From contig JAUVDU010000052.1 in assembly GCA_030595135.1 (NCBI GenBank), forward strand, positions 1 through 8,266: a DNA stretch of 8,266 bases, given 5' to 3'. How positions within the stretch are numbered: position 1 is the first letter of the stretch; each line of letters starts with the position of its first letter. The DNA is from Deltaproteobacteria bacterium. Lineage in GTDB: Bacteria; Desulfobacterota; Anaeroferrophillalia; Anaeroferrophillales; Tharpellaceae. The position numbers and the translations under genes were made by a program. Below, piece by piece: positions 1 to 6,122 of the stretch. Under the pieces are notes generated by a model that worked only from the letters and a program-made list of their open reading frames with translations, had not been told where the DNA came from and searched no databases.

Positions 1-1305
1 ATGACCGGCGATGTGGGCCCCCGCCATGCCCATGCCCTTGCCGATTGCATACATCTTGGCCGCTTTCAGGAACATGGCCGCTTTGCCTTTGTCGTCAGCC
101 TTCTTTTCTTCGGCCAGCTCGGCTAGCTGTTTATCAGTAACGATACATCCGGGAATACCGTTGCCGTTCATGAATCGGCCCGTCCCAAATGGGAGAACGT
201 AGATGTTCATCAGTACCGGGACATCATAATTGTTAAGCTTAAGCCAGGTCAGTATTTCGTGAAACTTCCGCGCATCATAGCCCAGCTGGGGGATAACAAA
301 TTTTGCCCCGGCTTCAACTTTTTTCTTGAGTTTAGCATACTGGCCCATCAATTCCGATTCAAGTTTCTTGAATGGGGAGACGCAGGCGCCAGCATAAAAA
401 TCAGTTGCTGCCAGTTTAATGGTTTTACGCATGGCTTTATGTTCAAGACCCTGGTTCATCTTTTCAACCAGGCGTAGAACGTTGGGCGGGTCGAGATCGA
501 AAACCGGTTTTGCCAGTCCTTCAAAGGCGTCGGAACCAGAGTAATCACCGGTCAGGACAAGCACATTTTTGATTCCTTCAGCAGCCATGCCGCAGAGCAG
601 GCTTTCAATTTCACTTCTATTTTTATCGCGACAGGCCAAGTGAACCAATGGTTCCATACCGGCTTTTTTGATCTGCACACAAAGCATTTCGGTTGAAAGG
701 GCCGGGTTACCGCCAGGGTTATCAGTGACGCTGATGGCATCAATTTTGCCTCCGGTGGCAGCTTTGGCGACGTTATCAAGAACTTCTTCATGTGCTATCT
801 CAAAAGCTCCGCGTCCCGGGATCTGTTCCCAAGTAACACAGAAATCTTCGGGATCCATCAATTTGCCTTTCATGGTGCTCGCCCGTTCGCCCAATCTGAC
901 CGTAATCTTTTCAGTCAGACCAATAGTCTCCTTGAGCAATGAGATTGAAGCGCTGTCATCAGCAGAGATCGTAATATAATCATCCGCATCCATCTCCAGG
1001 GCTTCATGGCGGGTCCAACGCTTATCGGCGTTATCATCACCGCCCATTTCTACAATCAGCAGAGGCGTATTTTTGGTTATCCAGCCACTCCGCAGTTTTT
1101 TATGCAGACCGTAAGCTGTGCCGCGTTGTTCCAGATAGCCCAGAACAATGGCGTCGGGTCGCTCGTTGCGAGCCAGCGTCAGGCCTTCATCTTCGCTGGT
1201 TGCGCTTAAGACTTCGAACTCATCAAGGCTTTTGCTGATCATCTCCTGGTAAGCTGCTTCGCTGCCGATTACCAAAACTCTTGTTTTCTTATTCTCATTT
1301 CCCAT
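1..1305 (-). CDS. Degenerate receiver domain fused to a MetF-like (methylene-THF reductase fold) protein, 3' end outside window
   Basis: Reading leftward from ATG at 1303-1305, 435 codons stay open to the window edge, so the C-terminus is missing. The start is supported by AGGAGAA at 1311-1317, about 7 nt upstream. Residues about 9-130 have the receiver (CheY) pattern, but each signature residue is replaced: Gly14-Ser15 stands for the acidic pair, Gly56 for the phosphoacceptor Asp, Glu86 for Thr and Ile113 for Lys. It should therefore not be phosphorylated. Residues about 152-435 are a MetF-type TIM barrel, with WEQIPGRG (Glu160 at the catalytic Glu position), TDNPGGNP (194-201), LTGDY (Asp254) and PQLGYDARKF (Gln340 at the folate-contacting Gln). 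This half closely resembles the gene starting at 7182. Whether it reduces methylene-THF, or is a pterin-binding regulatory subunit, cannot be told. The domain calls are firm; the role is inference. Confidence 0.85.
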   Translation of the reverse strand, partial: MGNENKKTRVLVIGSEAAYQEMISKSLDEFEVLSATSEDEGLTLARNERPDAIVLGYLEQRGTAYGLHKKLRSGWITKNTPLLIVEMGGDDNADKRWTRHEALEMDADDYITISADDSASISLLKETIGLTEKITVRLGERASTMKGKLMDPEDFCVTWEQIPGRGAFEIAHEEVLDNVAKAATGGKIDAISVTDNPGGNPALSTEMLCVQIKKAGMEPLVHLACRDKNRSEIESLLCGMAAEGIKNVLVLTGDYSGSDAFEGLAKPVFDLDPPNVLRLVEKMNQGLEHKAMRKTIKLAATDFYAGACVSPFKKLESELMGQYAKLKKKVEAGAKFVIPQLGYDARKFHEILTWLKLNNYDVPVLMNIYVLPFGTGRFMNGNGIPGCIVTDKQLAELAEEKKADDKGKAAMFLKAAKMYAIGKGMGMAGAHIAGH

Positions 1306-1324
1306 CTTGGTTCTCCTGAAAACC

Positions 1325-1345
1325 AATTTCACATAATGTGAAATT
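1325..1345. promoter_or_regulatory. Perfect 21-bp palindrome, candidate operator upstream of the receiver-MetF fusion
   Basis: AATTTCACAT (1325-1334) is followed by one central base and its exact complement ATGTGAAATT (1336-1345). The palindrome lies 20 nt before the fusion gene's start codon and just upstream of its AGGAGAA ribosome binding site, a position where a bound dimeric repressor or an RNA hairpin could act on expression. A partial half-site ATGTGAAA recurs at 1546-1553. No specific regulator family can be named from this sequence. Confidence 0.5.
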
Positions 1346-1736
1346 CTTCAATTTCTCCGAATTGACCGGAATCCAATTTAATTATCTGTTTTCTCTTTAA
1401 AATTTATAGAGCGAACAGATATTGTCCTATCCTTAATATGTAGTAAAGCCTATGCCGGCGTTATCTTTATTGTTAAAATATTTAATTCTGGAACTTTGGG
1501 AACCTGCATCTGATTGATGTAAGGTTTGCTGAAGCGGGCCGACCAATGTGAAAAATAAAGGTTTCTCGCCGCCTCTCCCACAGGTGGTAGTGATTTTTTT
1601 CTTTTGGGTTGATTCTACAATTACATTGTCTCTTTGTCGATAGCTGGTTTTGCGTCTGCTCTCTTTGGCAAAACCTGTTTTCAGTGGGTTGATACATCTA
1701 GGAGCGTTGATCGTTATCTCCATGGTTCTAAGAATA

Positions 1737-1770
1737 AATGTTCCCCCGGATTTAAAACCGGGGGAACATT
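1737..1770 (-). terminator. Hairpin terminator after the response-regulator gene
   Basis: A perfect 13-bp inverted repeat, AATGTTCCCCCGG (1737-1749) and CCGGGGGAACATT (1758-1770), with an 8-nt A/T loop, sits 31 nt beyond the receiver gene's stop codon. Read leftward, the stem is followed by a moderately T-rich stretch (TATTCTT) rather than a clean U-tract. It is very stable and well placed to end the leftward transcript, and may also protect the mRNA 3' end. Confidence 0.7.
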
Positions 1771-1801
1771 CGTTAGAGTTATCTTTCAGTGATATTTAGG
1801 T

Positions 1802-2191
1802 TTAAAGATCAAGTAGACCTTTAACGCTGTCAATAATCTGGGCTGATGAAGCCGGCTTGGGCAAGTAATCATCAGCTTCCATACTCATTCCGCCTCTGTG
1901 TGAGTAACGGGTTGAACTGACATGCGATGCAACCGCAGTCAACATGACAATCGGAATGTCGGCATATTGCGGATCACCTTTGAGCTCGGCGCAGACTTCA
2001 AAGCCATCTTTTTCCGGCATCATTACATCGAGGATAATTGCATCCGGGGGATTACTCTTGATTTTAGCCAGTCCCTCGACGCCATCAAACGCTTGTTCTA
2101 CTTCAAAACCTTCAGCCTCCAGGTTCGCTTTAACGATGGATGAGAAATCAGGCTCATCATCGACCACAAGAATTCTTTTTTTGTCACTCAT
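1802..2191 (-). CDS. Stand-alone response-regulator receiver protein (CheY-like, no output domain)
   Basis: A 129-residue protein made only of a receiver domain. The phosphorylation set is complete: Asp11-Asp12 acidic pair, Asp55 phosphoacceptor in ILDVMMPEKDG, Thr85, and Lys112 in DDYLPKP. Thr85 and Lys112 are 27 residues apart, where CheY and PhoB have 22, so there is an insertion of about five residues (SHVSSTRYSHRGG area) before the last strand. The receiver domain of the fusion encoded at 1305-1 has the same spacing. The start is set by AAGGAGGG (complement of 2200-2207), 8 nt upstream. It lies 101 nt downstream of a MetF-like gene on the same strand and is probably co-transcribed with it. 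With no DNA-binding or enzyme domain it must act by protein contact; the partner is unknown. No histidine kinase is in the window. Confidence 0.93.
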   Translation of the reverse strand: MSDKKRILVVDDEPDFSSIVKANLEAEGFEVEQAFDGVEGLAKIKSNPPDAIILDVMMPEKDGFEVCAELKGDPQYADIPIVMLTAVASHVSSTRYSHRGGMSMEADDYLPKPASSAQIIDSVKGLLDL

Positions 2192-2227
2192 ATATCTTTC
2201 CCTCCTTCAATTAATTAAATAATGGTT

Positions 2228-2281
2228 TCGTGAAAAACAGCAGCTTAAAATTTACCATTTTCAAGTTTTAATTTTTCACGA
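2228..2281. repeat. Inverted repeat between the MetF-like and receiver genes
   Basis: Perfect 10-nt arms, TCGTGAAAAA (2228-2237) and TTTTTCACGA (2272-2281), enclose a 34-nt A/T-rich loop in the 101-nt gap. In the leftward transcript it would form a stem just after the MetF-like stop codon and before the receiver gene's ribosome binding site. It could stabilise the upstream message, attenuate read-through, or be an operator. It lacks a U-tract of the usual terminator form. Confidence 0.4.
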
Positions 2282-2292
2282 GCGCATTAAAT

Positions 2293-3159
2293 TTATGGTG
2301 CTAGAATTTCAGTTAGTTTGTGTTCCCAACCAACGGTTGAAATCATGGCGCCGGCAAAGCCGGCCTCTTTCAATGTGACCAGCATCTCTTTGGCAATTTC
2401 GGTACAGGCTTTAGCTTTGTCGTTTGCCTTACGAATCCGGTCAATGATCTGATCGGGAATAACAATATTCTCCTGGGTCTGTTTGATATAGCGGGCCATA
2501 CCGGCGGACTTGAGTAACAATATAGTCGGGATGATTTTCGTAGTTTTCCGATCAATTTCTTTCAAGTAGGGCTCGATTGAGGCAAGATCAAAGAGGGGTG
2601 GAGTGATTAAAAATTGGGCTCCGGCAGCAATACTCTCTCTGCTCGTATTGATTTCCCGGGTAAGTTCATCACCGCAAGCTCCAGCATTTGCTGTGGCACC
2701 AAGCAGGAAATTCGGGGAACTGCTCAAAGGGTTGCCCCCCAAATCCTGGCCTTGCTGCAGGCTCTGTGCGGCTTGCAAGAGCTCAGTCAGGCTAAGCTCG
2801 TTGACCGCTTTGGCCTGGGGATGGTCGCCGATTTTAAGATCATCGCCGGGGACGGCAATAATATTGCTGATGCCGCAAGCTCCAGCCGCCAGAAGGTCGG
2901 CCTGGAGGGCCAGTTGGTTGCGATCCCTGCAGTTAATCTGCATGGCGGTTTCGAGACCTTTGTTCTGTAAAACTATGGCTGCACCCAAGGCACTCATCCG
3001 TAAAGTGGCATTGCTCATTTCCGGGACGACAAAAGCATCAACCTGGCTTTTAACCGGTTCGGCATGGGCTAGCATGGTGCTGATATCTGCTCCTTTAGGT
3101 GGTTCTGTCTCAACCAGGATGGCAAATTCTCCAGCTTCGAATTTGCTCTTTAAACTCAT
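2293..3159 (-). CDS. Divergent short MetF-like paralog (methylene-THF reductase family)
   Basis: A 288-residue TIM-barrel protein of the methylenetetrahydrofolate reductase family, about the usual MetF length. It keeps the N-terminal VETEPPKGAD block (Glu17 aligned with the catalytic Glu of E. coli MetF, Glu28), QINCRDRN (74-81), and VPGDD (Asp106 aligned with Asp120, the flavin/folate Asp). It ends with GWEHKLTEIL, matching EWEHKVPEIA of the metF at 3561. The odd point is at the folate-contacting Gln (E. coli Gln183): the block reads FLITPPLFD, with Pro187 where the metF at 3561 has Gln190. Substrate use may therefore differ. GGAGGG (complement of 3167-3172) lies 7 nt before the start. It is divergent from metF, with a receiver gene downstream. 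The family is certain; the activity is uncertain. Confidence 0.88.
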   Translation of the reverse strand: MSLKSKFEAGEFAILVETEPPKGADISTMLAHAEPVKSQVDAFVVPEMSNATLRMSALGAAIVLQNKGLETAMQINCRDRNQLALQADLLAAGACGISNIIAVPGDDLKIGDHPQAKAVNELSLTELLQAAQSLQQGQDLGGNPLSSSPNFLLGATANAGACGDELTREINTSRESIAAGAQFLITPPLFDLASIEPYLKEIDRKTTKIIPTILLLKSAGMARYIKQTQENIVIPDQIIDRIRKANDKAKACTEIAKEMLVTLKEAGFAGAMISTVGWEHKLTEILAP

Positions 3160-3248
3160 AGGTATACCCTCCAGAAAACGAAATTTTAATAACGGTAATA
3201 ACCACAGTCAGGCGAATGGTTTCTTAACTGTAGTAACTCAACTGTCGT

Positions 3249-3277
3249 TTTATGACGTAAAATGACGACTTAGTCAA
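3249..3277 (-). promoter_or_regulatory. Candidate sigma-70 promoter for the leftward MetF-like/receiver operon
   Basis: On the minus strand TTGACT (3277 to 3272, five of six to consensus) is followed after 17 nt by CATAAA (3254 to 3249, four of six). Transcription would begin near 3242, giving a leader of about 80 nt before the ATG at 3159. The spacing is ideal and the position fits, but no experimental support can be seen. Confidence 0.5.
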
Positions 3278-3385
3278 GAAAAAAACCTCGCCAACTATTG
3301 TTATATTTCCTTTTATTTCCTGTATTTCTATAATTATATATAGTAAATAAAAAATATTGGATACTGGATACAAAATAAAAAAAAC

Positions 3386-3414
3386 TTGACAGTTCCTTGT
3401 CATGGAGTTAATTA
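3386..3414 (+). promoter_or_regulatory. Candidate promoter with overlapping dyad for the metF-cytochrome operon
   Basis: A consensus -35 TTGACA (3386-3391) follows an A-rich tract. The -10 region near 3408-3414 (TTAATTA) is poor, which suggests an activated or tightly regulated promoter. The -35 overlaps an inverted repeat, TGACA (3387-3391) and TGTCA (3398-3402) with a 6-nt spacer, a plausible operator. The leader to metF would be about 140 nt and contains the hairpin at 3442-3464. Confidence 0.4.
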
Positions 3415-3441
3415 GCCAGTGATTTTTGACTCATGCCGTGA

Positions 3442-3464
3442 ATACCGCCCTTAAGTTGCGGTAT
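3442..3464 (+). repeat. Hairpin in the metF 5' leader
   Basis: ATACCGC (3442-3448) and GCGGTAT (3458-3464) are perfect 7-nt complements with a 9-nt loop. The stem lies between the candidate promoter and metF and has no U-tract after it, so it is not an obvious terminator. It could be a protein-binding site or an mRNA-stabilising stem. Confidence 0.4.
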
Positions 3465-3548
3465 CTGCCGGGTTATTTAATAGATTTGAGTACATCAATT
3501 GTTTTATTTATCTCTACATTGTTCATCTTATAACTTTTTACTAGAAAC

Positions 3549-3552
3549 GAGG
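3549..3552 (+). promoter_or_regulatory. Ribosome binding site that decides the metF start
   Basis: GAGG at 3549-3552 is only 2 nt before the ATG at 3555 but 8 nt before the in-frame ATG at 3561. The second spacing is normal, so 3561 is the more likely start. Confidence 0.6.
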
Positions 3553-3560
3553 ATATGCAG

Positions 3561-4487
3561 ATGAAATCTGGAAGTAATCTCGAGAAGGTGTTAACAGCGG
3601 GACATTTTGCCTTTACGGGCGAGGTTGGCCCACCTCGTGGCGCGAACACGGAACCAATCAGGAAAAAGGCCGCATTTCTTAAGGGAAATGTCGATATGGC
3701 GAACATGACAGACAACCAGACCGCTATGGTACGGATGTCGAGCATGGCTGGTTCCCTGATTCTACTTGAAGAAGGGGTTGAGCCCAATTATCAGATGGTT
3801 TGTCGAGATCGTAACCGGATTGCCATGCAGAGCGATGTTTTGGGAGCCTATGCCCACGGTATTCGCAATATTTTGTGTCTTTCCGGCGACCATCAACAGT
3901 TTGGTGACCATCCTAACGCTAAAGGTGTTTTTGATATCGATTCAGTTCAGCTCATCAGTGTCATCAAAATGATGCGCGACGAAGGAACCTTTCTTGGTGG
4001 TGACACGCTGGATGGGGCCCCGAAAATGTTTATCGGGGCGGCCGCTAACCCCTTTGGTCAGCCTTTTGAATGGCGGGTTCATCGTCTGGCCAAAAAAGTT
4101 GCGGCCGGGGCTGATTTTATTCAGACCCAATGTGTCTTTAATATGGAAAGGATGCGTGAATGGGTGCATCAGGCCAATGATATGGGGTTGACAGAAAAAG
4201 TTTATATTTTGCCCGGGGTTACACCGATGAAGAGCGTCGGTATGGCAAAATATATGAAGAATAATGTCCCCGGAATGGATGTTCCAGATTGGATCATTAA
4301 ACGCCTGCAAGGGGTTGAAAAGAAACAGGTTGCGGATGAAGGTATCAAGATTGCCTGTGAACAGATTGCCGAGTTTAAAGAGACTAAGGGTATAGCTGGG
4401 GTTCACTTGATGCCGATTGAATGGGAGCACAAAGTGCCGGAGATTGCCGAACGAGCTAACATGCTGCCTCGGCCTGTATTTGATTAG
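3561..4487 (+). CDS. metF: 5,10-methylenetetrahydrofolate reductase, MetF subunit
   Basis: A 308-residue protein (310 if ATG 3555 is used) of the MetF family, the flavin enzyme that interconverts 5,10-methylene-THF and 5-methyl-THF in the methyl branch of the Wood-Ljungdahl pathway and in methionine synthesis. Visible conserved residues are Glu21 in TGEVGPPRG (E. coli Glu28), VCRDRN (80-85), Asp110 in LSGDH (Asp120) and Gln190 in QTQCVFN (Gln183), so the active site looks intact. Unlike a simple NADH-dependent MetF, it heads an operon in which cytochrome b, Fe-S and cytochrome c genes precede metV. Its electrons therefore may be passed to or from these proteins; that is inference. The next gene begins 82 nt later with no visible terminator between them. 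Confidence 0.92.
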   Translation: MKSGSNLEKVLTAGHFAFTGEVGPPRGANTEPIRKKAAFLKGNVDMANMTDNQTAMVRMSSMAGSLILLEEGVEPNYQMVCRDRNRIAMQSDVLGAYAHGIRNILCLSGDHQQFGDHPNAKGVFDIDSVQLISVIKMMRDEGTFLGGDTLDGAPKMFIGAAANPFGQPFEWRVHRLAKKVAAGADFIQTQCVFNMERMREWVHQANDMGLTEKVYILPGVTPMKSVGMAKYMKNNVPGMDVPDWIIKRLQGVEKKQVADEGIKIACEQIAEFKETKGIAGVHLMPIEWEHKVPEIAERANMLPRPVFD

Positions 4488-4569
4488 CTCACTTTTTACG
4501 AACCGGTTTTTTACCAATCAGGGTTTTTGCTGAAAACTCTGTTTCCGTACCTTAAATCAGGAGGGATCA

Positions 4570-5244
4570 ATGGATATTTATGGTCTTGTAAGCGGACCGC
4601 TGGTGTGGGTCGCCTTAGTTGTTTTTGGGCTGGGGCTTATCTACCAGGCGCGGCAGTTTCTCGCAGACACCAGGATACAGGAGGTGGTGCGACCACCCGC
4701 CTCTGTTCTTGGCAAAGTGGAATCGCCCAAAACGCTTAGTTTGGCGGATATAAGTAATAGTTTTTTTGGGGTTCACCCGGTGATGGCTGTGGTGACCACG
4801 ATTTTTCATGTTTTTCTGATCATGTTGCCGATCTTTCTTTTGGGTCACAATGTGCTGCTCGAAGAGTCAACCGGTTTCAGTCTTTTTGTCTTTCCCGAGA
4901 TCGTGGCTGACATTTTGACTCTGCTGGTAATTTTGGGCGGGGTGTTTTTCTTTTTGCGGCGCGTTTTGGTGCGCCGGGTAAGGGCCATCACCTCACTTTA
5001 TGACTATATTATTTTGGCGATCGTCGTTGCTCCTTTTGTTACCGGTTACATGGCCACGCAACAATGGCTCGATTACGATACCATTCTGATTCTCCATATT
5101 TTGGCCGGTGAATTGATGTTGATGGCGATTCCTTTTACTAAACTCAAACATGGACTCCTTCTGTTCCTCTATCGTTATCTGATGAACTATGAGCATTGTT
5201 TGGGATCCGGAACCAGAGTCTGGTCCTACAATCAAGCCAAATAA
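4570..5244 (+). CDS. Membrane cytochrome b subunit, NarI/DsrM/TmcC-like
   Basis: A 224-residue integral membrane protein with about five transmembrane segments (roughly 10-27, 72-91, 107-129, 146-162 and 170-190). It resembles the nitrate reductase gamma (NarI) fold that binds two b-type hemes. His176 and His194 in the last segment are 18 residues apart, the same spacing as the NarI heme ligands His187/His205. Candidates for the other ligands are His69, His80 and His93 around the second segment. An RR-rich cytosolic loop (130-138) fits the positive-inside rule. AGGAGGG at 4559-4565 precedes the ATG. The Fe-S gene follows after 11 nt and the cytochrome c gene after that, as in DsrMKJ and Tmc complexes. 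The expected role is to carry electrons across the membrane or to quinone. The exact subfamily is not resolved. Confidence 0.85.
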   Translation: MDIYGLVSGPLVWVALVVFGLGLIYQARQFLADTRIQEVVRPPASVLGKVESPKTLSLADISNSFFGVHPVMAVVTTIFHVFLIMLPIFLLGHNVLLEESTGFSLFVFPEIVADILTLLVILGGVFFFLRRVLVRRVRAITSLYDYIILAIVVAPFVTGYMATQQWLDYDTILILHILAGELMLMAIPFTKLKHGLLLFLYRYLMNYEHCLGSGTRVWSYNQAK

Positions 5245-5255
5245 GGAGAAGTTCA

Positions 5256-5651
5256 ATGTCCGATCAAGAAACGAAAGCAGTGGACAGGGCTGAAATCTCA
5301 AAGATGCTTGAGAAGAAAGCACCTGAGATGAAGCGTATCTTAAATTACTGTGTTCACTGCAGTATCTGTGCTGAAAGCTGTTTTTTATATATGTCCCATG
5401 ATGGTGATCCTCAATATATGCCTTCTTACAAGGTAATTAACTCACTCGGTAAACTTTACAAGAAGAATGGTAATGTTGACCACGAATTCCTCGAAGGGAT
5501 CAAGGGGATGGTGTGGAATAACTGTGTTCTTTGCCATCGCTGTTACTGTCCGATCGGGATCGACATTCCGAGGATGATAGATTTTACGCGGAGTATCTGT
5601 CGCTCTCAGGGTGTCTTTCCCAAACTTGACGAAGGCGAAAGCTGGTTATAA
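5256..5651 (+). CDS. HdrC-like two-cluster iron-sulfur electron-transfer protein
   Basis: A 131-residue cytosolic protein resembling the Fe-S part of heterodisulfide reductase subunit C/D. The first cluster motif is CVHCSICAESC (Cys32, 35, 38, 42: CxxCxxCxxxC). The second is CVLCHRCYCP (Cys90, 93, 96, 98), where the last two cysteines are one residue apart rather than the usual three. It has no CCG (HdrB-type) domain, so it is an electron wire and not a disulfide reductase. The start at 5256 follows AAGGAGAA at 5243-5250; the longer frame to 5196 would overlap the cytochrome b gene and lacks support. With gaps of 11 nt upstream and 19 nt downstream it is clearly in the operon. The likely role is linking MetF/MetV with the membrane cytochrome b. 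Confidence 0.87.
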   Translation: MSDQETKAVDRAEISKMLEKKAPEMKRILNYCVHCSICAESCFLYMSHDGDPQYMPSYKVINSLGKLYKKNGNVDHEFLEGIKGMVWNNCVLCHRCYCPIGIDIPRMIDFTRSICRSQGVFPKLDEGESWL

Positions 5652-5670
5652 CGGCAAAGGAGAAGGGTCA

Positions 5671-6075
5671 ATGAAAAAAAAGAGCTTAATAATAGTCCTG
5701 GTTGGAGTCATGCTGGCGGCGGTCTGGGTTACCGCAAGCTGGGCTCAGCCGGAAAAGATAGTCTTAGATAATAGTGAAGCTTTTAAACATAAGAAACGCT
5801 CCCCGGTGACGTTCCCGCATGAGCTTCATTGTGATAGCCTGGAGTGCCTTGATTGTCATCATCGCTATGAGAAAGGTGAAAATGTTCTCGATGAAGATAG
5901 CCTGGAAGAGGGTAATGCCGATATTCGCTGTGCCTCTTGTCACACTTGGGAAGCCAAGGTTCAGTTACGTTCGGCTTTTCACCTGATGTGTACCGGTTGT
6001 CACACCAAGAATGTAAAAAAAGGTGCGAAAACCGGCCCGCGCACATGTGGCGGCTGTCACGTTATTACTAAGTAA
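5671..6075 (+). CDS. Periplasmic tetraheme cytochrome c, class III (c3-type)
   Basis: A 134-residue secreted protein. Residues 1-25 form a signal peptide (KKK, hydrophobic core, cleavage likely after SWA), leaving about 109 residues, the usual size of cytochrome c3. Four heme-binding CxxCH motifs are present: CLDCH (59-63), CASCH (87-91), CTGCH (107-111) and CGGCH (126-130). His50, His53, His64 (in CHH) and His104 are candidate second axial ligands, as in the c3 pattern HxxH...CxxCHH. GGAG at 5659-5662 lies 8 nt before the ATG; a longer frame from 5611 would lose the signal peptide position and overlap the Fe-S gene. It is probably the periplasmic electron partner of the cytochrome b encoded two genes upstream. 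Confidence 0.93.
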   Translation: MKKKSLIIVLVGVMLAAVWVTASWAQPEKIVLDNSEAFKHKKRSPVTFPHELHCDSLECLDCHHRYEKGENVLDEDSLEEGNADIRCASCHTWEAKVQLRSAFHLMCTGCHTKNVKKGAKTGPRTCGGCHVITK

Positions 6076-6122
6076 TCAGAAAATTTTTATTTATATACCA
6101 ATAGCGAATAGCGGAGAGAAAA

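Larger units (their letters stand above)
1306..1801. other. Long non-coding gap upstream of the receiver-MetF fusion
   Basis: These 496 bases separate the response regulator's stop from the fusion gene's start. They hold the hairpin terminator at 1737-1770, a second hairpin with perfect 8-nt arms GGTTTTGC (1646-1653) and GCAAAACC (1668-1675), and a perfect palindrome at 1325-1345 just above the fusion's ribosome binding site. A 96-codon leftward frame (1723-1433) crosses the gap, but it lacks a Shine-Dalgarno sequence and any recognisable protein motif, so I read the gap as untranslated. A TATAAA (minus strand, 1408 to 1403) could be a -10 box for the fusion gene, but the nearest -35-like AGGACA is only 14 nt away. 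Confidence 0.6.
3160..3560. other. Divergent intergenic control region between the two MetF-family operons
   Basis: This 401-base, strongly A/T-rich gap separates the leftward MetF-like gene from rightward metF and should contain the promoters of both operons. It holds one candidate promoter for each direction, a TGACA...TGTCA dyad, a 7-nt tandem repeat TGGATAC x2 (3358-3371), two TGACG copies (3253-3257 and 3263-3267), and a leader hairpin at 3442-3464. No gene was found in it. Confidence 0.7.

Noticed and set aside
1433..1723. 96-codon leftward open frame
   Set aside because: No Shine-Dalgarno sequence, basic low-complexity composition, no recognisable domain; a second overlapping frame (1482-1697) is equally open, as expected for non-coding DNA.
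2603..3265. 220-codon rightward open frame
   Set aside because: Lies antisense to the clearly recognisable MetF-like gene at 3159-2293 and has no domain of its own.
3358..3371. Tandem TGGATAC repeat as a CRISPR-like or iteron element
   Set aside because: Only two 7-nt copies with no spacers and no replication or cas genes; most likely chance in an A/T-rich promoter region.
3942..4517. 191-codon leftward open frame
   Set aside because: Antisense shadow of metF, which carries intact family motifs.
5196..5255. Upstream in-frame start for the HdrC-like gene
   Set aside because: Would overlap the end of the cytochrome b gene; the ATG at 5256 has a good AAGGAGAA site.
5611..5670. Upstream in-frame start for the cytochrome c gene
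   Set aside because: It would bury the signal peptide behind 20 hydrophilic residues and overlap the Fe-S gene; ATG 5671 has a proper ribosome binding site.
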